This document shows, in pieces, positions 44,536 to 56,052 of a stretch of 64,000 bases of DNA. The notes under the pieces were generated by a model. The model made no database searches and was not told where the DNA came from. It saw only the letters and a list, made by a program, of their open reading frames with translations. This stretch comes from Umbilicaria muhlenbergii (taxonomy: Eukaryota; Ascomycota; Lecanoromycetes; Umbilicariales; Umbilicariaceae). The DNA lies in NCBI GenBank assembly GCA_000611775.1, contig KK106985.1, positions 1-64,000 of the forward strand. The letters are read 5' to 3'. The stretch's first letter is position 1; each line of letters starts with the position of its first letter. The translations under genes were made by a program, and so were the position numbers.

Positions 44536-46000
44536 ATGGCTTCCAATCCCTTTTCGAATTCTTCTTCCTCTCCGCAAGAGATATCATCACTACTTCAACA
44601 AATCCAGCTCACCTCGGCCAATCTAAGCAGTCATGATGAAACAGCACATGAAAATGCCCGCATACAGGCTTTGGCAGCTGCCAAGAGGCTCGTCGCAACT
44701 CTGGAGAAGCCAGAGGAGGTGGTGATGCATTACGCGTTTGAGGTCCTCATTGGCGCTTTGTGTCAGTCATCAGCAGCTGACGTGGAGCAACTCAGTTGGG
44801 ATCGCATCGGATGTCCCTCCGCCTAGGGATCGACTTGGGTCTCTTCCACATCCTCGTCGAACAAAATGGGAAGCCAGTCTCCGCTGCAGAGCTCGCAGAG
44901 AAATCAAAGGCGGAACTACTACTCATCGGTATTTACCTGAACTTGGACCACTGATTTGATGGTCCCGGTGAAACTAATGCACTCCCTGTTGATAGTCCGC
45001 ATCATGCGCGTCATCACAGCAATAGGATTCGCAGCAGAGGCCGACGAGCAAAGCTATGTGGCAACTCCTCTGACGAAAGCCATCACAATACCCGCTCTCG
45101 AAGCAGCCGTGAAAATATGGTAGGTCAAGCCAGCATGGACCTCCCTCTTTACACCAACTGAAACACCTCTTGCCAGCAACGATCTCTCGTCACGAATACA
45201 GATTCAACTACATGACTATTTCCGGGAACACGGCTACGCATGCCCGACCGACAACTCCAACTGCGCATTTCAATGGACTTTCAAGACCGAAGCCGGATAC
45301 TTCCAATACGTACACAGCAAACCTGAGAGGATGTCAGCGTTCAACACTTTCATGTCTGGGAACCGCAGCACCAGGAAACACTGGATTGACTGGTTTCCTG
45401 TCGAAGCCGAAGTTCTGTCTGGCTTCTCCGGCGGTGTCGACGACGTCCTGATTGTCGACGTCGGTGGCGGTAAAGGACACGATCTCGAACGATTCCTTAA
45501 TAAGCACCCCCAAGCCAAAGAGCACCTGGTATTGCAAGATCTTTCACGCACCATTTTCAGCATCGGTCAGTTGAAGGAAGGCATTCGTGCCATGTCTCAC
45601 GACTTCTTCTCTCCGCAACCCGTCAAAGGTATGTGCCTGCGCCATCTATGCATGACGGTAACCGCTCACTATCGTAGGGGCCCGAGTGTACTATACCCAC
45701 TTTGTCTTTCATGACTGGCCTGACGAAAAATGCCGCGATATCCTTCGCAACCTGATGACGGCCATGAAGCCGTGCTATTCGAAACTCCTCCTCAATGAAT
45801 CCGTCTTACCAGACAAAGACTGCCCATCTTTCTTCGCAGCAGGCGACATCAACATGATGTCCATACTAGCGGGGATAGCGCGGACTCGGCGGCAGTGGGT
45901 CGAGCTCATAGAGTCCGTGGGGTTGGAGGTCGTAAAGATATGGACATCGCCGCACAAGGGAGAGGTTGAAGGGGTTATTGAGGCGATGCTCAAAAGCTAG
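44536..46000 (+). CDS. SAM-dependent O-methyltransferase (Methyltransf_2 / COMT type)
   Basis: Five exons (44,536-44,742; 44,796-44,928; 44,996-45,119; 45,177-45,628; 45,678-46,000) keep frame and give 412 residues, usual for fungal O-methyltransferases of secondary metabolism. The N-terminal dimerisation part includes SHRMSLRLGIDLGLFHIL. The SAM site reads VLIVDVGGGKGHDL, followed by LVLQDLSRTI. The catalytic stretch YYTHFVFHDWPDEKCRDIL has the expected base His. The C-terminus ends EGVIEAMLKS. It would methylate a hydroxyl on a small aromatic or polyketide-type substrate in the cytosol. It sits between the tyrosinase/receptor group and an MFS exporter on the same strand, so it may tailor the locus product, though O-methylation is not part of the known ustiloxin route. 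No defect seen. Confidence 0.85.
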
Positions 46001-47156
46001 AAGAAGAGTAGGGTCTACTTTGGTCTAAGATAGCTCACTGATCTCCATGACTGAATTGGTTCATCTCACGATCGTAAGTAAAGCTCCTCATCATCGAAAT
46101 TACATATATGAGCTCTTTGGGCGATGATTGAGAGGTGATTCCATCTCTATAGGAAAACGCTCGGTATTGCTTTGTCCATCATGGGCGTGAATAAACCGTC
46201 AACCAGTCTAGGAGGTAGTAGCAAATAGCGGAGAAATAAGAATGCTATTTTCAACCCTGTGTCACAGTTGGATGCGCGGCCCGCATACTTCGAGGACCTC
46301 TCCTCTTGGAACCGTAATAATGTAGCAGATCATTTCAGTAAATAGCGTGAAGAGATGCTTGTACCGCCCGTATCATACCGGAGTAGCACAGTCTGAGACG
46401 AATAGCGAATCGTCGATCTAAGGGTTTCTGTTCGCACACGATACATGTCCGAAAGAGCGAGCGAGAAAGGAGCGCAATGGACCGGTGCTTGGCCCGCCCT
46501 CCTGGGTACGGCACAGAGCGATGCTGCACAGCGGAAGGAATCTTCGGCCAGGTAGGCAGTAATATTGCGGTGAGGTTATAGCCAGTCCATTGGTGACAAA
46601 TCGGCTCTTCTCTCAATCGGGGCAGTGACACCGAGGAAGGGGCGACTCGACACTGACTGAAAGATGCTTGAAGTTACTTCAAGGGGCCCGGTAATTATCT
46701 GCCATCTTGATCATCAGTGGATGGTCAACTTCTGCCAGGTAGCAGTGACAGGGACGGGGAATGTATGTCGCACCCCTCCTGCCCAACACTCCTCGAAGCA
46801 GCTGACCGCCAATCCACCGCCCAATGATTGACTGCCATGCCGCTTCGCGGAGTGACTGCCTATTTCCAGGCAGCTGCCTAGAGTGATGTAACAACCTACC
46901 GTACGGAAGTTTTCCGATCAGCAGTCCGAAGGCTGAATGGTGAAGCCGTAGATGAGAGGTGAAAGCGTCACACAGGTAGCCAAAGCATACCACGGGGGCA
47001 GTGCTATTCTATTCACAGCTATTCTATTCACACATGCTTTGCCCCCGTGGCCTATCTCACGTATCTCAGCTGGACATGAATGGCACTTCAGAAAGCAAGA
47101 CCAATGTCGCATAACCCTCACGGTCCCTCTTGCCTTCCACTCGAGCACCGCACATC
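46001..47156. other. Intergenic, hairpin near the right end
   Basis: About 1.15 kb. Minus-strand frames at 46,335-46,631 and 46,679-46,993 have no recognisable protein. A hairpin lies at 46,990-47,050. Confidence 0.55.
46990..47050. repeat. Hairpin with CCACGGGGGCA arms and a duplicated loop motif
   Basis: CCACGGGGGCA (46,990-47,000) and its exact reverse complement (47,040-47,050) enclose GCTATTCTATTCACA twice in tandem. It lies about 110 bp before the MFS start codon, so a regulatory role is possible. Confidence 0.8.
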
Positions 47157-48829
47157 ATGTTCGACAACTTGGCCAGTATAGGTCTGGACGATCTGCCCGA
47201 GAAGCCCGGTGCGCCAAGCGACCAGCCCAGCCCGCAGGGACCCCCCAACCCAAGTACCAGCACCACCCACGACCCGCCCGCGCCCCTCCCCAAACGGCGA
47301 CTTCTCCACCGATTCTGCCTGGTGGGGCGAGTGGCCGACGCCACGACCTACCGCCGGAGCCTGCGGTGGGCCATCACCCTGCTGGTGGCAGCGGCGGCGG
47401 CGATCGATTCAACGTCGACGAACATTTTCTACAGTACGTTGGCATTCAAGCGGCGAGGCTAGGCTGCAAAAATTGACCACATCGCCCCAGCTGCGCTTCG
47501 GGAGCTCCCCGGCGACTTTTCCATCTCGGCCACGGTCGCCAACCTCACCGTCGCTCTTCCGATCATCAGCACGGCCGTGTGTCCGCTGTACTGGTCCTAC
47601 GCGTCGGAGCAGCTGGGGCGGCGCGAAACGTATCTAGTTTCTCTGTTGGCCTGTATTACGTTCAATGTCTTGTGCGCGACGTCTTCCTCGATAGCCATGC
47701 TCATAGTGATGCGGATCCTTGCGTCGGGGGCGGGCTGCGCGGTCACGCCCCTGGGAGCCGCCGTCGTGGCGGAAATCTGGGACGTTGCGGAGAGGGGGCG
47801 GGCGATGAGTGTCTACTACATCGGCGTGCTAATGGGGCCGACACTGGGGCCGGTCTTGGGGGGTCTGCTTGTTCAGCGGTGGCACTGGCGCTCGACGCAT
47901 TGGTTTCTGACAGCATACAGCTGTCTCATCTTCGTGTTGATTCTGCTGTTCTTGCCAGACACGATGAAAGATCGGGCTGGGATTTACCCTGCCTCTGAGG
48001 AGAAACAGTCGAAACAGCAACGTTCGTTTCCAGAAACTGTGGCGTCGCTGGCTCGTACGTTGGCCTTCGCCGTCATGCGCCCGTTGCGTATCGTCTTCTT
48101 CCTACGCTTTCCGGCCATAACGATCCCGATATACCTAGCCAGCATCACTTTCCTCGCCGTCAAGGCAGTCCAGATCAGTATCCAGCAGTCATTCGCCAGT
48201 GCGCCGTACAGTTTCTCCGCTCTAATAACTGGACTATTATTTCTTCCATTCTCCATAGGACTGATCGTAGGGAATCTCGCGGGCGGCAAATGGTCGGACT
48301 ATGTCATGCGCAGAACAGCTGCCGCCTGCCATGAACGAGATGATCAAGGCGCAATCATGTGCATGCCTGAGGACCGCATCAAAGAGAATGCTCTAGTCGC
48401 CATCCTAATGTTCCCGGCTGCGTTGCTCTGGTACGGATGGACCATTGATAAAGGGGCCATGTGGGTTGTACCGGTATGTGTTTTCCTCATGGCTGCACTT
48501 ACATTGGCCAATGCTCACCCTCTACGCAGATGCTTGGCCTCTTTTGCATAGGCTTTAGTGCCGGTCTACTCTTCAGCCTTGTAGCCACCATCTTAGTCGA
48601 GATGCTCCCGCAAAGAAGTGCCTCGCTCATGGCTTTTAACAGCCTCGGCCAAAATATCTTTGCCGCTATTGGCTCCGCTATGGCTCAACCATTCCTGTCT
48701 GCTGTTGGTAATGGCTGGGTCTTCACTACCTTAGCCGTAGTAACCTTCACCAGCTCGATTGTCATTATATTGATGAAGCATTATGGGAAGCGGTGGCGAG
48801 AGGCACTGGTTCAGAAGTATGTATCATAG
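47157..48829 (+). CDS. MFS transporter, drug:H+ antiporter (DHA1) type
   Basis: Three exons (47,157-47,433; 47,491-48,473; 48,530-48,829) keep frame and give 519 residues, the normal size. A Pro-rich cytoplasmic N-terminus of about 70 residues precedes TM1 (WAITLLVAAAAAIDSTSTN). The loop 2-3 motif reads YWSYASEQLGRRETYLV and motif C of the antiporters appears as IGVLMGPTLGPVLGGLL in TM5, which marks 12-TM DHA1 exporters of the Qdr/Tpo/Flr1 group. A long charged central loop and TM7-TM12 follow. It probably exports a small organic compound at the plasma membrane. Position beside the methyltransferase and tyrosinase fits a self-resistance or export role. No break seen. Confidence 0.87.
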
Positions 48830-49215
48830 ATCGCTTCACTCTGCTACCAATTATAATGTGCAGGTTTGTAAGTCCCATGTTGCGCCTCAACACGAAGAGA
48901 GCTGTGACGAAGTAATCATGACCATATGAGATCAAAAAGTACAGTATTAACAGTCAAAACCGATGGCACAAGCAAAAGTTCGCACACTCCACTTTGAAAT
49001 ACACCACACTTGAGATCTGGGCAGCAGTTTGCCTCGGAACAAACGCGCTTCATGTAGAAATGCTACTGACCTGAAACTTGATTGCGCTAGCTCTGTTTGG
49101 CCCTGGGAGACTTTCGTGCTCTCAAACCGACTCTAGAACTGCTTTTGGTGATAACCTGGGGCTTGGATGGGTTTACCGATAGTGAAGCATCACCGCGCCT
49201 ACTCTAACTTATTGA

Positions 49216-51011
49216 TCACTCTCGTGGGGCCCGACGCTTCTGGACGGGCGTAGCAATCTGCACTAGATTACTCGCTGCACCTTTCCGTTTTGCGTTCAAT
49301 GCTGCAATCCTGAAGCTTCGACGCAGTGGTGGTGTAGTAGTCTGGGTCGGTTCCGAGGTTACGTCTCGCTGATGACTTCGTAGAGCTGCAGGAGACGATT
49401 TTGCATCACCGCTCTGTGATTTGAGTATTGCGCCATCTTGGACTGTTGATTTGGCTTTTCCAGTAGGTTCAAGTCTGGGGCGGCCCTGCTTTCGAAGGCG
49501 AGATTTTGGAGTATGAGAGTTTGACTTACTCTTCTCCACTTGTGACGAACGTACATTCCGAAGGACTCGACTAGCAGGCTCTTGGGCGCCTGTGTGCTTT
49601 CAATAACTATTGGCAGGTGACCTAGGTTTTTCCTCCACCTTCTACCCGTGGGCCTGGCGGTCTCACTGCTGGAGGCTTCGACTTCTTCGGAAGGTAGAGT
49701 TAAGTTGTTGCTGGTTTGTATGATCGAGGTTTAATTCAGGAGTTGGTGGCACGGCGAAAATGTTGCGATGAGGAGTAGGACGGAGTCGTTCTCCGCTGTT
49801 GACGATAGTATCAGGTGGCGCGTCAACGGCTGGATCAGCAGCAATACGATTAAAAGCTCTCATCTCCTCCATATCAGGTTCTTCATGCATCCATGTCATC
49901 CCGGGCAGTTCGCCGCATCTTGGGTTCCAGATCTTATCTTTAATCCAGATAGTCTTGATACTTTCATACGCTTTAGCCTCAATGTCAACAATTCCAGTAG
50001 ATCCCTTGCTATGAAGCTCATCTTTAATCCATTCACACTCCTTCGATACCTGATAGAGGAACTGGTAATAGGGATAAGATGCTGGAGTATCGCATTCGGA
50101 AGCGGCAGCTGGTTCCCCAGTGACAGCCTCTTCATATTCGGACTTATACGAGCCCAAGCCGGCAAATAGGTTGTATTCCGGGCTGCGCTGCAGCTCCGGC
50201 TCCGACTCCGGCTTCTTTGGTTCAGGTCGTTTTTCATGGCCCCAACCATCGAGAGGGTGCGGTCCTCCAGCCTTAAGATACGGCCCGGCTGCCTCTGCCC
50301 CCTTTGGCCAACCTAAACCCCATTTACTCTTCCAGATGCCTTTGCTCTATCCAACGGTTCCGCACATTGTTCTCAGCGTTTGCGAGGAAATCGAGATCAG
50401 GGTCGAAGGGCAGTGTTGGCCTCCGGCCCCAACGCTCCTTCTCACACTGGTGTATAATTCGATCTTTTTCTCTCCGGGTATGGCTGCGGAACTGATTGTA
50501 TGGTGTGGACTGAAAAGAGTCCTCTAGCTGCTGCATTCGCTCCCTCTTCTGGTACCATTGCCGATCAGCCTCCGAGAGAACAGGAGGTGCATGTTGTAAG
50601 GAACGATTATTTAGAGGCCAAATAAATGTATTATTGCGCTTGCTAAATATCGCTCCGATATTGAATAAATGAACGTAAGGAAGAAAGCAGAAACTCGAGG
50701 CTTTCGAGCCGTTAATATACATGTTAAGGAGCTTTTCGCTAAGCCAAAACATACGTACACCCATGACGTGACTGCTTCTCTTGCTAGGAACCCCTGCCCC
50801 AATGACGTCTGCTCGGCGGCGAATCGGCGAAATTCAACAGTGCAGGGCTTGGAGGCTGCGTCGTCTCGCCTGACTGATACGGCGGTGGAGAGTCGCTGTA
50901 GCGCCGGTTTCTCTCGCGATCAAGCTGCTCTGGATCTTGTTGCAATTGTTGGAGGGCTTCGATAACCTGCGGTAAAACGCGGCGTCGAGGACCGGGGATG
51001 ACAAAGTCCAT
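49216..51011 (-). pseudogene. Duplicated-motif hypothetical protein, frameshifted
   Basis: Exon 1 (51,011-50,784 or slightly longer) starts MDFVIPGPRRRVLPQVIEAL. After an uncertain intron, the frame to 50,324 carries RRPTLPFDPDLDFLANAENN and then VRNRWIEQ. A one-base shift at about 50,335 moves the text to GIWKSKWGLGWPKG, giving NNVRNRWIEQ-GIW. A second version of that motif follows at about 49.9 kb: AYESIKTIWIKDKIWNP...LPGMTWMHEEP. A further shift near 49,670 leads to a basic tail with PLRRSFRIAALNAKRKG. The paired RWxExGIW blocks and the RRSxRIAAL tail look like a fungal lineage-specific nuclear-type protein; function unknown. Two or more frameshifts make it a likely pseudogene, unless they are sequence errors in homopolymers. 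Confidence 0.6.
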
Positions 51012-51189
51012 GTATAGAAAGGAGCACGGCTAATGTTAGAAGAAAAGTCGCGAAAATAGCCAGAAGCTAATATGTCAAGATAAAGATAGTATAAGACACA
51101 GAAGATAAAGAGATGTAGTATTAAGGCATCAAGCGGTCGTGAGATTCGGGCAACTGAGCAGGTGAGGGTAGGAGTTGAAAGTACCATAG

Positions 51190-51860
51190 AGAGAAGGGCG
51201 GGCTGTTAATATCGACAGGGCAGGTTAAGCATGTGCCAGCCCTGGCGCGGCAGGCAAGCGCCCGCTGTTTCACGAGCGTGACCAGGTGCTAGCTTACCGC
51301 TTAATTGTTTGATTCATAACTACCTTACATGTAGTCCACTACTAATTGATTTAGAATTCACACCTAAGGTCCAAGTTGGACTAACGAGCACGCGCACGCG
51401 CACGAGTGCCCCGTTTCGCTTGCGTCTCGTAGCAGGTGGCAGCCAATGGTCATGCTTTTATTCGTAACTGCCGTGCTGTTCCCACGACTCACAGAGATAT
51501 GTACAAACCATCTCAGCAGCCTATTTATAAAGATTGTACTTGAGTACAAGACTAGACGATCTTAACGCCGGCCTATCTTTAGCCTGCGTGCTCTCTACGA
51601 GGCGCTTGATGTGAGAAGATGATTTGCCCATGGGAGCCTGCTCTCAGCCTGCCAGCGGCAGCAAGAACTATCATGCTGTCTTCACTGCTGAAACCGCCGT
51701 CCCGTTACCAGGGATATGTGTGAATTCGTCTCGGCCATTTATTTATAACAATGTTCAACAGTAGACGCTTTTGATGCAGATTTATCTTACCATCTGAATT
51801 CATCTGCCCGCTCACTTTGAAAGTTTTCTTCGTTGTTCGATCAAGCCTAGCATTCTTATA
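51190..51860. other. Intergenic, no gene seen
   Basis: About 670 bp between the preceding gene and the FHA-kinase relic. A short alternating (CACGCG)-type patch occurs near 51,390. Confidence 0.55.
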
Positions 51861-51866
51861 AGATCA

Positions 51867-53725
51867 TTGCTTTCATTTTGTGTATTGTTGACCATCCTTC
51901 TATATGTGGATATCTATCACCCTTTACGCCGCGTTCTAAACCTCATCCTCTTGCCCTGTTCTCGCTCATACCTGACAATCGTCGAGCTGAAGCTGTTCTG
52001 GCTCATCCCGACAACAGTCATCATGTCTCCGTCACTCCCCCTGGTCCCAACACTCCAGGTGATGTTAAACAGGGATTCAACGTTGGCTTTAACATCGGAT
52101 CAAAGTCACGCTATGCTCTGGCAACTCTTGGACGTAGTGGTGTCAATATCACAGTGGAAGCATCGAATATCTCACGGATTCAATGCTCCTTTGAGTTCAA
52201 CCAAGACACGCATTATGTTATGCTCTACGATCGATCGACCTCCCAATCGACTCAGGTTTACGGTGAAAATGCCATGCCATTTGAGTTGGGACCTACACTC
52301 CGTCGAGTCGTTCTGGGACCGGGGCTGAATACTAAATTCGAATTCGGCGGCGAGAGACGCATTTCTTTTCTATTTAAGATACATTGGCGCAAGGCATCTT
52401 AATTTAATTTAGTAGAGCACATCAATAGTCGAGAAGATCATCCCTTTTTCGCTCAGACCATGGAGGAGACACTGACCGTTCCGCCATCTCAACATGTCAC
52501 CCGGATCCGAACCCCTAGCAATGGAGCGCCGAAGATCAGATATGCGCTTTCAATCGCATTTGGACGTGGCCAATTTGGTGAGGTTTCACGGGTTGTGAAC
52601 GTTGACTCGGGGAATGTCATGGCTGTAAAGAAGATGAAATGGCCTGATTGTGACCCGCAATCAACAGCTTTCATTATGTTGAAGCGGGAACTGAACTGGA
52701 AACTCTTGCTCATATTTCTTATGTGGATTAAATATGTCTCTTTTACCATTTATTTCTTCCTCCTTGGATTTAAGGTGTCATCGAAATATTTGCATTAGCT
52801 AATACTGCCAGCCAACATCGTGGGATATATTTCTGCTCAAGGGCGGGGGGAAGAACACCTGGAGATTTTTATGGAAGAACTTAAAGAAGGCAATATTGTA
52901 AAATTTGTACGTTAGGATCTCTTCCGAAAACATATCGATGGCATGGCCGATTCGCTTCTCCGCCAAGCCATTGATTGCCTGGCGTTCAACCACATTGTTC
53001 ACCAAGATATTAAGCCTGCCAACGTTCTTTACACGTCTCTAGGAAACAATCATTATCACTCTCAATTCACGGACTCTGATCTTGGCAATCTCATCACTGA
53101 CGCCAATTCCTACGCCGGAACGCCAAATTTTATGGCCCCTGAAGTGCTGAAGGGCCGAGGAATCCCATAGACATCGAAGGTGGATGCTTAGTCTCTCTTT
53201 GTCACTCTGGCTTATGCAATGGATATGGGTGGGTACCGAAAGAAGCCGTTGCACACCAACGAGCTGAAAAACAAGGCAGTTCTGAAGGCTGCGAAAGAGT
53301 CACTCTTCTATCTTGTCAAAGATATGGCGATTGTCGACCCTGAGCGGCGGGCTTCAGGGGCGCAGATGCTCGACAAAGTTTTCAATGGAGAGGGATGCAC
53401 CACTCCGCGTATTCAGATCCGTAGCAGCTTTCCTGTTCACCTCGATGAACCTGCTCTCCCAGATGAGACTGCTACAAGTCCACAACCAAAACGGCGATCG
53501 CGTGTCCCTGGTACCGATACCACCGCCTATGCAACAGCTGCAACTCCTTTTGCCGCTCCTACCACTGGCACCCCAGCTCTGGGCGGGGTCATCACAAGAC
53601 AACGAAAAGCGCGAGCCAAACCAAGTGGAATCACGAAAATTAGTACCCAGAAATATCCCAAGAAGGCGATCACAGATTATAGGGACCGGTTTCAAATCCC
53701 AGGTGCATTTCCGGATACCAAGTGA
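51867..53725 (+). pseudogene. FHA domain-protein kinase fusion, decayed
   Basis: An FHA-like domain comes first (FNIGSKSRYALATLGRSGVN, then SNISRIQCSFEF, ending FLFKIHWRKAS), the forkhead-associated beta-sandwich that binds phosphothreonine. In the same frame after one stop (52,400) is a Ser/Thr kinase: Gly-rich loop GRGQFGEVSRVV, AVKKM with the catalytic Lys, HQDIKPANVL in place of HRDxKPxN, TDSDLGN in place of DFG, and TPNFMAPEVLKG. A frameshift follows RELN near 52,690, and at least two more stops lie after the APE motif (53,168 and about 53,190). The tail has basic RRSR and ITRQRKARAK patches. No ATG opens the FHA part. Loss of HRD and DFG and several breaks make this a dead member of the FHA-kinase family that is expanded in some fungi. 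Confidence 0.7.
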
Positions 53726-54293
53726 CTGCAGAGAAGGAGAGACTGACGCTGAGAAAAAAGAGGCTTTGTATTAATGAGATTAGGCCATGAAGCTTAGGTA
53801 TAACATAGTGAGAGTTCTGATTGGTTCATAGCGTGCAAATATTGTGGGGGTTCACTTCTCTATATTTTACATATATATCTCTCTTCACGCTTCGAAGATC
53901 TGGTGTGCTGCTCTATGCCAGTTTTATAAATTCGATCTATCGCAAGAATCTGATTCTTCGGCCTCTATTTACATCAGTTTATGAGCCTGACTAATGGCTA
54001 CAACGCCTACAATAATCGCTCTTTGCCTTTGCTTTAATTGAATATGCTCTCTCCGCCTCACTGTCACAACCTCACTGTTATGAATTCACTACATGGCTAC
54101 GAGGACTTCCTCAATCACGTTTCACAGCCAATCGGGCTGGCGAGAATGCACATTTGCTTCGATGTCTTCCTAGTATAGTAACCCTAAGAACGTCTCTATA
54201 TTAGCCTACAGGGGATCACATGTCCTTGGCGACACGTCCCCCAGAGGCTGAAGATACATTCTTTCCGCGGGACTAGTGAGGACTTTCGTAGTT
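53726..54293. other. Intergenic, no gene seen
   Basis: About 570 bp between convergent genes; only short frames. Confidence 0.6.
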
Positions 54294-54938
54294 TCAGCCT
54301 GTAAGACCCAACAGGCCCTGCGCCACCTCGTTCTCACCATCCCAGATGTAGAATTGCAGTGCTCCACTCCAATAAGTGTCTATAAAATCTGCTAGCGCGT
54401 CCAAAGCCGCTCCCAAAACACCTCTTGTGAGTTGATGATTGTTTGTGTTCCAGATGTGCAATCCAAGGTTGGGCAGCCCGAATCGATCATACACACCGTT
54501 TGCAACCAGGCCATCGCCCTCCCGTTCGAAAGTGCCGAGCTGGTCAAGAGCCGCTTCCACCAGCAAATTGTAGACTGCGTCTCCTCCGATGGTCTGGGTC
54601 GCTGAAATAATAACGAAGGTTGAGCTGCGTAGGGCACACCAAATCACCTTCTGCTGCTCGAGAGGCTTGAAGCGGGACTTTAGGTGATTTGAATTGAAAC
54701 TGCGGGGGTTGAAGAACCTAAGGCGGTGGGATAGGTAAGCCATCGGATGCTCCAAGCTGGTACGCAGATAGAGTGGGTTTCTTTTTACTTACGTCCCCGC
54801 CACGGTCTTGGGACTGTTGGCACAGACCCGATTTCGAGGAGAAAGTACTGCACTGACTTCCGCAAGGGGCGGGATAGCCTTGCTCAAAACGATGAACATA
54901 GTCAAAGCCCATGCAATCCGTAATCCGAAATAGCGCAT
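54294..54938 (-). CDS. Small secreted-type hypothetical protein
   Basis: An ATG at 54,938 begins MRYFGLRIAWALTMFIVLSKAIPPLAE, a good signal peptide, and a donor GTAAGT lies at 54,792. The main exon (about 54,660-54,294) gives TQTIGGDAVYNLLVEAALDQL, then REGDGLVANGVYDRFGLPNL and a hydrophobic end VAQGLLGLTG. Joining at the obvious donor does not keep frame with the nearest acceptors, so a small exon or another junction is likely. About 150 residues in all, no Cys-rich pattern, no recognised domain. Possibly a secreted effector-like or cell-surface protein; function unknown. Confidence 0.5.
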
Positions 54939-54939
54939 G

Positions 54940-56052
54940 CTGAGAAAAACACACAGCGTGATGCGGCGGTCGAATTTAGAGACAGGACAACGCTGCACAG
55001 AGGTTCTTGTTCATTTCATCATCTGTTCTTCGGTCTCCCAAGTACGGCTGCCCCATGGGCTTAAAAAGATTTCGCAGTGGTGCAGCAAAACAGTCGCGAG
55101 TAAAACAGTAGAAAACGAAAGCATATCGGATCCCTCTTGCGCTTGCAACGAGCGTGATTGGCAGAGGTGCCCACGCTTGTCCTTTGAAACAACTGTCAGT
55201 TGCAGACAAAACCAAAACGCTGGATAATCGCAAGTCGCAAAACAGCCGGCATAGTTCGGATTCCGTGGAGTCGACGGAAGAGCTACCTTATCCCTTCGTC
55301 TGGCACTGCAGCAGCCATGGCCCGTGCATGGCGACTGTTCGTGAAAAGGTCTAAGAGTGCTTAGTCAACTACCCCAAAAAAATTCGATAGCCTGACACAC
55401 CTGAATAATAGATAGCTTCACAGCGTCAAATGACTATGAATTGCTTTCAGTTGCGCGATTGCAGAGTCGAATGAGCTCTATATTTCTGTTACTGAAAGCT
55501 TCCTTGAATCTGTTAGTGTTGTGGTGTTGTTCAACTGTTCAGTTGTCTTATCACTTGAAGTTCTTTGGGGGCTTGACTAAGCACCTGGAGGGAAGCTAGA
55601 CCTATTCACGTACAGTCGCCATGCACGAAGGGATCCAGGATCCAGTAATATGACACCGATCAGAAATGACAATGTTGAGGCGGAAGTCGATGGGATTCGG
55701 AACCTGACCTTCGTAGGTAAGCGCTTACTCTATTGGTGGCAGGCCCAGCCAGAACTCACATCGCTGTCCAATCATGGTGGGTAAGCTTATATTCCTTTCG
55801 TGTTTGCGGTGCCACCAAATCACGATGGGATGAACCGATTCGATAGCCTTTCCGAAGGGGGTGAAGGGCGTGCACGGTACAGCTTAGCCGCAGCGGAGAG
55901 ATCCAACGTTTGAAGCTATGGGTGCCGGTAATACGGAGTACAGTGAGCCCGTCTCTCACCATGTCGGTTCGCTGTGGACCCGGACACATCTTCTTCCAGG
56001 CACTACGTGCACATCCAGCTTCACGCGACTGCGACTCTATGAAGCATGAACC
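54940..56052. other. 1.1-kb intergenic region
   Basis: Between divergent genes; several short frames on both strands (for example 55,756-56,091 minus) show no recognisable protein. Probably a bidirectional promoter region. Confidence 0.55.
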
